DNA of 64,000 bases from positions 682,001 to 746,000 of the forward strand of contig JAJJXM010000012.1 in the NCBI GenBank assembly GCA_024516155.1, read 5' to 3'. A model generated the notes under the pieces. It was given only the letters and a program-made list of their open reading frames with translations. It was not told the origin of the DNA and did no database searches. Of this stretch, positions 57,933 to 64,000 are shown one piece after another. Every line of letters begins with the position of its first letter. Within the stretch, counting starts at the first letter, position 1. Both the position numbers and the translations under genes were made by a program. The DNA is from Pyronema omphalodes. Its lineage: Eukaryota; Ascomycota; Pezizomycetes; Pezizales; Pyronemataceae.

Positions 57933-60405
57933 TTTCGAAGATGGGGTAATTGGGGCTGGGGAAGAGCATGAAAAGGAGGATAATGAAGGAGTTTAGAGCT
58001 ACGGATTGTAAAATTTGAATCAACTGTATTAATCGCTGGGCAGGGTATGGGCGCAAGGCATATGGCGTTTGTATTTGTATAGTACTGTATCTTGTGACTT
58101 GCACGGCATACTGGGAAAAGTTTTACGGTTACTTGTCATTAACAATGTTGGATCATTAATGAATTGTAGAGTATAGCTTAGTAAGATTACATTCCATTTA
58201 CTACCCCAAATTTTGAAAGGTGGTTATTTACACTCTTCAGCATGCCGTTACATCTGTGAGCCAATCCCATTTGAGACAAAATTGAGGCGGTCTGTGATGA
58301 TGTCAAGTTCCACAGCATAATGGAATAAGCTTGAAACATAGCTGTATAAGACCTCTATTTAAATGGCAGCTTCTAGGAAGAATCCGAAGCTAGCCACTCT
58401 AACGGTCTACGCTATACTATTCGATCTTACTCGGCCAAACGCCAAAGAATACAAAAACTCGGTTCGTCTGTCATGGCTCATCATTCGAAGATCCCTGTGA
58501 CACAACTGGGACACCCAAAAACTCATCACCCGGGAAACCTCGAACAAAAATAGCCTTACGCTTACCTCTAGGCAAATGCACTGTATATTTTTGCAATGCT
58601 AATTTCGTATCGTGTCCACTCTGTAGCTAGATAAACCTGTCCGAGCGGATGGCTATCTGTTCTTTTTATGCATACCAAGAGTGCTTTACCTCTTGGTATT
58701 TTGATGCGTACGATGGACCCCAAATAAGGTTCCAATGTCATACAGTGCATTTCTTACCGATTCCTGGGTAGTATAGGGATTTCGGCTAACAAAAATATAT
58801 TTATAACAGGGTTTCAGAGGGCAATATGTTGTTCATGAACGATAGTTGTAGAACTGACTTGATATTTATCCTGAATACGCTTCTTAAGCCGAAGAAACGG
58901 CTTGTTTACGTTCGGTACAAGGGTATGTCAACAGCAGACGTATGAACGGTGATTACAAGTACAGTAAACTTATATGTGCGCACATTTAATCACATAAAGT
59001 TACCAACAACTTTCAGTTTCATCTTTTAGTCTCCCGACCGCAATCACTTCATAGGTAGCCCCCAATCCAGCCACAACTGCTGGTTTGTTGATGACACCCG
59101 CCTCTTTCCCGACGCGGTCCTCCATGGCTTTAATATTCATATCCATCTCATCCATCTCCCTAAAGCATTCGGGTTGAACCAGTACGACGTACTAAACCGC
59201 TCTCCGAGAGATTTACGAGAGACTTGGGACGTAGTAAAGGAGCTGCTTGTGTCTGGTTCCTTGACTAAAGTTTAGTGTGAGGTGACGTTTAGGAATGTGT
59301 TGAAGCCTGTTAGTTATTTTATCTTTAAATACTATACCGAGGGTTGAGGAAGCAGCCGACAACCCCCCGAGCAGAAGAAAAAAAACGCATTCGTTATTAT
59401 TTGAGAGAACGCCGTCTTTATTTTCAGCGTAACTTCATCAATGTTTGGTACAATATGCATACTCGACATGTCAGGTCACTCCTGCTGACATATGTCACAC
59501 AGAACCCAGAATCCTGGATTTTACATCCAGCATGGAGAATTTAGGCGTTTTATGTGATGTTTAGTGATGTTTAGTAGGCATGGGAAGTTCCTAGCTGCAG
59601 GCCTTATCAGTGTTTAACATTCCTCCAACTTCACCCAATCGTCCTCGCATGCGGTATTCCGACCACTATAGAGTTCGATTCATCTTCATTCTATCGATTG
59701 TACTTTCTCAGCTAATTAGAAAGTATGAGACAGGAAATAGAAAAACCTATAGCTTCGTGACGTTTTCGAGTATCTCGGAGTTATAAATATGTTTTGGGAT
59801 ATAGTTTCTCCAATCATACCAGAATGTGAGTTTAACCCGCTGATATAGTATAGGATCGAAAGGCAAGTTTGATTTCATTGAGACCAAGGATGAACTGAAG
59901 AGTTTCTTTAGATGCAGGAAATGATCAGGCGAGGGATGATGTAGGTGTTTCTTTTTCTTCGGGTAGAGCTGTTTACAGCAGTGCAAAGAATGATAGACAT
60001 GGTGCGGGGAAGTTTGTAAGTGTTCTTAAGAACACACGGGTTGTTTTGTTGGCGAAGAAGGAATATGCATTGTTAACTGAATCCGGTAGAAAATTGGAAA
60101 TTCGAATGATTCAATTGTTGTTGGTAGGGTCTTCTTACAAGCTTTTTGACTTCCGGTTTTGATGGTTACTTATTGAAAATCCGGAGCTTGAAGAACGGTT
60201 TATTCCCGAAGCCTAGCGTACGATGCATACTGAAAGTAGGTGTCGTACATATGTGCCAAGCCTTACGTACTCCATTATGAACCCTTGTAGATGAGGGGCT
60301 AACTTATATATAGACCATTCTTCCCACGGTATCTCCCCACCTTAATCCACGCAATTTGTGTCTTACGGAGCCAACCTCCACCTCTATCGCATACGCCATA
60401 ACAGC
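57933..60405. other. Intergenic stretch, 2.5 kb
   Basis: No supportable gene. Weak short frames on both strands only. The final 100 bp are the leader of the F-box-like/ankyrin gene. Confidence 0.5.
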
Positions 60406-61194
60406 ATGGCTTTCAAAAAGCGTGTACAATCTATCCCCAACGAGATCATTCTCGAAATCGGCAAACACTGTATCGATCCTTACAGTGTCCAAACTCTCGG
60501 TCGACTCTGCAGCGTCAACAAGACCTTCAGAGAGCTCTTTGACGAAACCCTCTACAAGCAAGCCGCCGAAATAACCAAGAGGAATATCCAACGGAAAGAC
60601 AACTCTACCACGATAGACCACGGCAGAGAAATTCAGATAAACAACTATGCCATTCGGGCTGTTCACAAAAACCAAAAAAAGGTCCTTGAAAGACTCCTGG
60701 ATCTTGGAGTTCCTGTCGACACTCCCCAAATAGAATACGTCAAGCGAGATCCCTATCCGAAATCACTACTTCATTATACAGTCGATTATGCCACCTTGGT
60801 CCAATTGACTGAGCCCGATACGAGTATAGCGGAGATGTTGTTGGATAGAGGAGCGGATGTGAACAGAGAAGATAATTATATGTGTACACCTTTGCACAAA
60901 GCTGTGCAATATGGAGCTAGCTATGAAGAGTCTTGCCCATCGACAGAGAAGTGGGTGGCTTTGTTTCTACGCCGTGGCGCGGATCCAAATTGGAGGGAGA
61001 AGAATGGGGATACGACATTGCATATGGCTGCTTTTGTCAATAACAAGAAAGCAATCCCTATTCTAATTAGAGGCTTTAATGGGGTCAAGGCAAATGTAAA
61101 AGCCCGAAATGGTAACGGTAAGACACCACTTCAGGTAGCACAGTATAGAGCCCCCGATGATCAGAAGTTGCATACATTGTTGAGGATTGCTTGA
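60406..61194 (+). CDS. F-box-like plus ankyrin-repeat protein (262 aa)
   Basis: Single exon; ATG 60406 is preferred because the F-box-like segment begins directly after it. Residues 8-55 (QSIPNEIILEIGKHCID...LGRLCSVNKTFRELFDETLY) fit an F-box: the IPNEIILEI start and L..LC.VNK.F are typical. Ankyrin units follow: AIRAVHKNQKKVLERLLDLG (82-101), a divergent SLLHYTVDYA unit with AEMLLDRGADVN (120-153), TPLHKAVQYGA...FLRRGADPN (161-195), TTLHMAAFVNNKKAIPILI (203-221) and a final KTPLQVAQY (239-247). F-box proteins recruit substrates to SCF ubiquitin ligases through Skp1 and the ankyrins would bind the target; this is inference from domain pairing. Fungal genomes often carry many such genes. Confidence 0.85.
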   Translation: MAFKKRVQSIPNEIILEIGKHCIDPYSVQTLGRLCSVNKTFRELFDETLYKQAAEITKRNIQRKDNSTTIDHGREIQINNYAIRAVHKNQKKVLERLLDLGVPVDTPQIEYVKRDPYPKSLLHYTVDYATLVQLTEPDTSIAEMLLDRGADVNREDNYMCTPLHKAVQYGASYEESCPSTEKWVALFLRRGADPNWREKNGDTTLHMAAFVNNKKAIPILIRGFNGVKANVKARNGNGKTPLQVAQYRAPDDQKLHTLLRIA

Positions 61195-62872
61195 GGTCTA
61201 GGATGTCTACTTTGTTTTTTAATTTTCAATCCGGGCCTACGTCAAGATAAAGACATTTTCTGGGTGTTGTTCCAATTGTTTTGTATGTCAATTTGGGTTT
61301 GCTGAAGGCAGAGAATTCCGGATGATGCAGGGACCGTAGAGTTCTGGGGACTAACAAACGCCCGAGCATGTCCAATGTGGGGGAAAAAAATAGATAATAT
61401 AGACTTGAATAGGGTTGACTTGGAATTTTCTTATGTTCTTGTCCGTTTTGAAATATGATTGGAATTTAATTATTGAGGAGATTGATTTGTGTATACACAT
61501 GTACGGCATAGGCAAAGCTGTGTCAGTTACAGAATGTGATCATCGATTTTCAAGTAATTCATTCAACGAAAACACGGACTGTGAACAAACAAAACCAGGT
61601 AACAAATAACCCTGTTATGAAATGGATTTTGTATGCATCAACTCAAAAACTCCGACAAAATTTAATTGCAGATAAATACGCATGTATGTCCATCGAGAGC
61701 ACCCGAATGCATAAAAGTTAGATGAACGATGTTAATCCCGTTGATCCATCATCCATCCTGCATGCAATATATCGGTTTTCAGTTTTCCCCACACTCAAAA
61801 GATGAGCCTTGGTGGGTGCCTGCATCAGTAAATATCACCAGTTCATGCAGGTTTGACTCTAGACACAAAGCTAACTTGACAACGAATCCGCGAGGCGTTC
61901 TGCAGTAGTTGTGGTGCGGGGAAATTCGGTAAATCAGCCCTACGGCTTGGCGTCGCCTAGATATGCAGAATGATAGTGATATCTGCATATACGCACGCAC
62001 CATCACAGATTCCAAACTACGCGTAACACTCGCCCGGCATATCATGATATGTACTCAACATGCAAACTGAGAAATACGTAATTTCAATGTAGAAGTTTAC
62101 GATATAATCGGGCCTCACTGGTTTGCTTGGACTGCAAGAAGACGGGGTGCGGATTGCTTTTTGCCTGCATGGCCTTTCAAGCCTCGGTCAACGTATGATT
62201 AGATAGACAAATAAATATGTAACTCGATTATTCTATAGTCCAACTAGTTGATAATCCGCTTCAATTTCATATACGTTAACGTGATATCAACTGATTCAAC
62301 CTTGTACTGCCAATTCACCCTCTGCAGATGGGATATGAGGCGAAGGAGATGCTCTTTGAAATAGTGTTTTAAGCGTTCAGTCATAGCACCTAGTGATACT
62401 AGAAACCAAGGCTAAAGGTTAAGGCAGGGCTTATACAACTGCGGTTATAATCTGGAACGGTAAAGCACAATACATTTGCAGGCTACACCCCGCCTCAAAA
62501 CGCTTCATCAGGTGCCAAAGTCTGTGAGAGGCTAGCAAAGCAACCACCTCAAAAAGTGCCGCTCTATGAGAATTCTGAGCACAAAAATAATCAAAATTTC
62601 TCAACACAATGGTGTAGTAAACATTCTCAATAATCGCGAATATATGCATGTGCTGAAATGTTGATTACTATTACTCATACTGTGCCGAAAACCATAAAAT
62701 CATGGTGGCATTACACTCTTCCAATGAGGTGAAGGAAGTTGAAAAAGCTACACCTTACCAAGTCCCATCACAGAGTCAAGTTCAAGTGTTAAAACCCCCA
62801 CATATTTTGTAGATGTTCCATAGTGATCAATAATGAGGCTATATGCTTTCTTCGTTGGATATAATTTCAATA
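61195..62872. other. Intergenic stretch, 1.7 kb, with a retroelement tail copy
   Basis: No supportable gene. Contains the third copy of the truncated retroelement tail at 62156-62218. Confidence 0.5.
62156..62218 (+). mobile_element. Third copy of the retroelement 3' tail
   Basis: GCTTTTTGCCTGCATGGCC, then TTTCAAGCCTC, GGTCAACGTATGATT and an AGACAAATAAAT tail, about 80% like the copy at 23.47 kb. No clear target duplication was found, so the 5' extent is unknown; it may extend further left. Confidence 0.65.
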
Positions 62873-63355
62873 ATGGCAACTACAATTCATTTTACATGGA
62901 GACCCAGAGCAATAGCGTTTGATAACGGCGTTCTGTATTTTAATCTCAAGCTTGATTCAATTGGACATTTAGCACTGAGTATAAATATCAAAGATGTTGT
63001 TAGCTATATGCAAGTTGCTGGTACGTCCTACCTCCAGAGAAAATGGCGACGAAGTGATTCTGACCGGAGTGTGCGGCAGAATATCCGGAAAGAGGAGGTT
63101 ACAGCCTACACATGGATAGACCGCTCTGGGGCGTACCTAGTGATATCCGGAGTCACTCCAGGCTGTCAGCCATGTACCATAAGAGTAACACCCGCCATAA
63201 TCCTAAAGTTGCAAGCGAGTATGAAAGAAAAAAAAATGTCAGAATATCACTTCAGGGTTCAGCTAACCAGCCGCCCAATTGGTCTCTCAGTCTGTAAGTA
63301 CTCTAGATCAGCAAATACGAGGTCATATCTAAAGAGATATTTTGCAAAACATTAA
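62873..63355 (+). CDS. Hypothetical protein (160 aa)
   Basis: A single open frame starting at ATG 62873 (MATTIHFTWRPRAIAFDNG). Composition is balanced and not repetitive, with alternating hydrophobic stretches (VLYFNLKLDSIGHLALSINI; AYLVISGVTP; CTIRVTPAIILKLQ) suggesting beta structure. There is no signal peptide or membrane span, and I recognise no family. An in-frame upstream ATG at 62843 adds ten residues. A GTAAGT donor at 63294 leaves open a spliced, different C-terminus. Confidence 0.5.
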   Translation: MATTIHFTWRPRAIAFDNGVLYFNLKLDSIGHLALSINIKDVVSYMQVAGTSYLQRKWRRSDSDRSVRQNIRKEEVTAYTWIDRSGAYLVISGVTPGCQPCTIRVTPAIILKLQASMKEKKMSEYHFRVQLTSRPIGLSVCKYSRSANTRSYLKRYFAKH

Positions 63356-63853
63356 GTTGGCATTTTGAACGTATGAATGAGGATTCCGAGCATTATCAGC
63401 GGAACGAGGTTGGCATGGAGGGTGGGATGGATAAGAAGGCATCTTGATTTTTGGTTTATGGGCTACGTAATTGGATTGAGATACAGAAATATGTGATTCT
63501 CGGCGTTTATGTGAAGTAAAACGCCGCTGTGGTAGATCACCCTGTGACTCGTCACTCGTGACCATCGGTTCCCAGTTCTGAGCATCGGATTACCATCTCT
63601 TGGGGACCCGGGATTGACTCACGTACATGACCTGTTTTCTTTTCTTTTGCGTGACAGTTGTGCTGCATCGGAGAAAATTACAATCTGCCACCTCCAGGAG
63701 GATTAAAGACTACTGCGTCAACTCTCAAGTGTAATGGGGCTTTTCAGAGCAGGTATTACGTCCCATCTACAGGAAATATGGACCGTTTAGCAATCAATGT
63801 AAATTTGTGATGTGTTTCATGAGATATGTAGATATAAGCTTTCCTCAAAGCTA
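63356..63853. other. Intergenic, 500 bp
   Basis: No gene visible; spacer between the hypothetical gene and the truncated SINE copy. Confidence 0.5.
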
Positions 63854-64000
63854 TTTGTAACATTCCTATTACCTTCACCCCAAGCTTATTCCAACAATTC
63901 TTCATACCTAGGAAGATAGAGATCGGGTACGCGGGTCCACAATTGACACATGTCAAGTACTCTTTCACTACGTAGAGTTTCTACTTATCCTGAGCACCGG
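63854..64000 (-). mobile_element. Second SINE copy, cut by the window end
   Basis: It aligns along its length with 26437-26603 of the complete SINE, in the same orientation: TGTAACATTCCTATTACC against CGTAACATTACTATTACA, then CTAGGAAGATAGAGATCGGG, ATGTCAAGTACTCTTTCACTA, and ATCCTGAGCACCGG against ACCTGAGCCACCGG. The tRNA-like head would lie beyond position 64000. The 3' tail is not recognisable here, so this end has decayed or the copy is rearranged. Confidence 0.75.

Overview
The window is nuclear DNA of a filamentous ascomycete (Pezizomycotina; Leotiomycetes would fit, but I cannot place it further). The evidence is short introns of about 47-170 bp with GTATGT/GTAAGT donors and CTAAC-type branch points, a Zn2Cys6 transcription factor, a BTB protein, an MFS transporter and ankyrin proteins of fungal type, and a tRNA-Leu interrupted by an intron. 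There are no operons. About 13 protein genes and one tRNA gene lie in 64 kb, so the region is gene-poor and rich in repeats.

Layout. 0.4-2.5 kb: membrane-anchored HSL-type alpha/beta hydrolase (+). 3.5-5.8 kb: small single-span membrane protein (-), assembled here from three exons around an unusual 1.7-kb intron full of simple repeats. 7.2-7.8 kb: TIR element. 9.0-10.1 kb: CCC1/VIT1-type vacuolar iron/manganese transporter (-). 12.9 kb: tRNA-Leu(AAG) (-). 16.2-17.0 kb: TLC-like membrane protein. 20.9-22.0 kb: four-exon C2H2 zinc-finger protein. 24.8-25.8 kb: ankyrin protein. 30.8-32.5 kb: BTB protein with a repeated C-terminal phospho-type motif. 34.7-36.8 kb: 12-exon MFS transporter of the anion:cation symporter type. 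37.4-37.6 kb: tiny two-exon cysteine-rich protein. 37.6-46.5 kb: almost 9 kb without a supportable gene. 46.5-50.8 kb: large Zn2Cys6 transcription factor (1376 aa). 53.4-53.8 kb: small acidic protein. 57.1-57.9 kb: DUF4050/Gag1-clamp-like protein. 60.4-61.2 kb: F-box-like/ankyrin protein. 62.9-63.4 kb: unknown protein.

The most informative part is the repeat content. At 26.4-26.7 kb there is a 333-bp SINE with Pol III A and B boxes, a simple-repeat tail and a perfect 16-bp target duplication; a diverged relative runs off the right end of the window. A second family is known here only from short 3' ends: copies at 23.47 and 23.79 kb each have a perfect target duplication (18 and 14 bp), and a third lies at 62.16 kb. 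They share a terminal motif followed by an A/T simple-repeat tail, as expected of 5'-truncated retroelements. A 344-bp pogo/Emigrant-like MITE (29.26-29.61 kb) and a 604-bp TIR element (7.20-7.80 kb) complete the set.

The genes are not an obvious cluster. Iron/manganese storage, small-molecule uptake, esterase activity, transcription and protein-interaction scaffolds sit side by side. Multi-exon models were built by hand from splice signals, reading phase and family resemblance; no database search was run.
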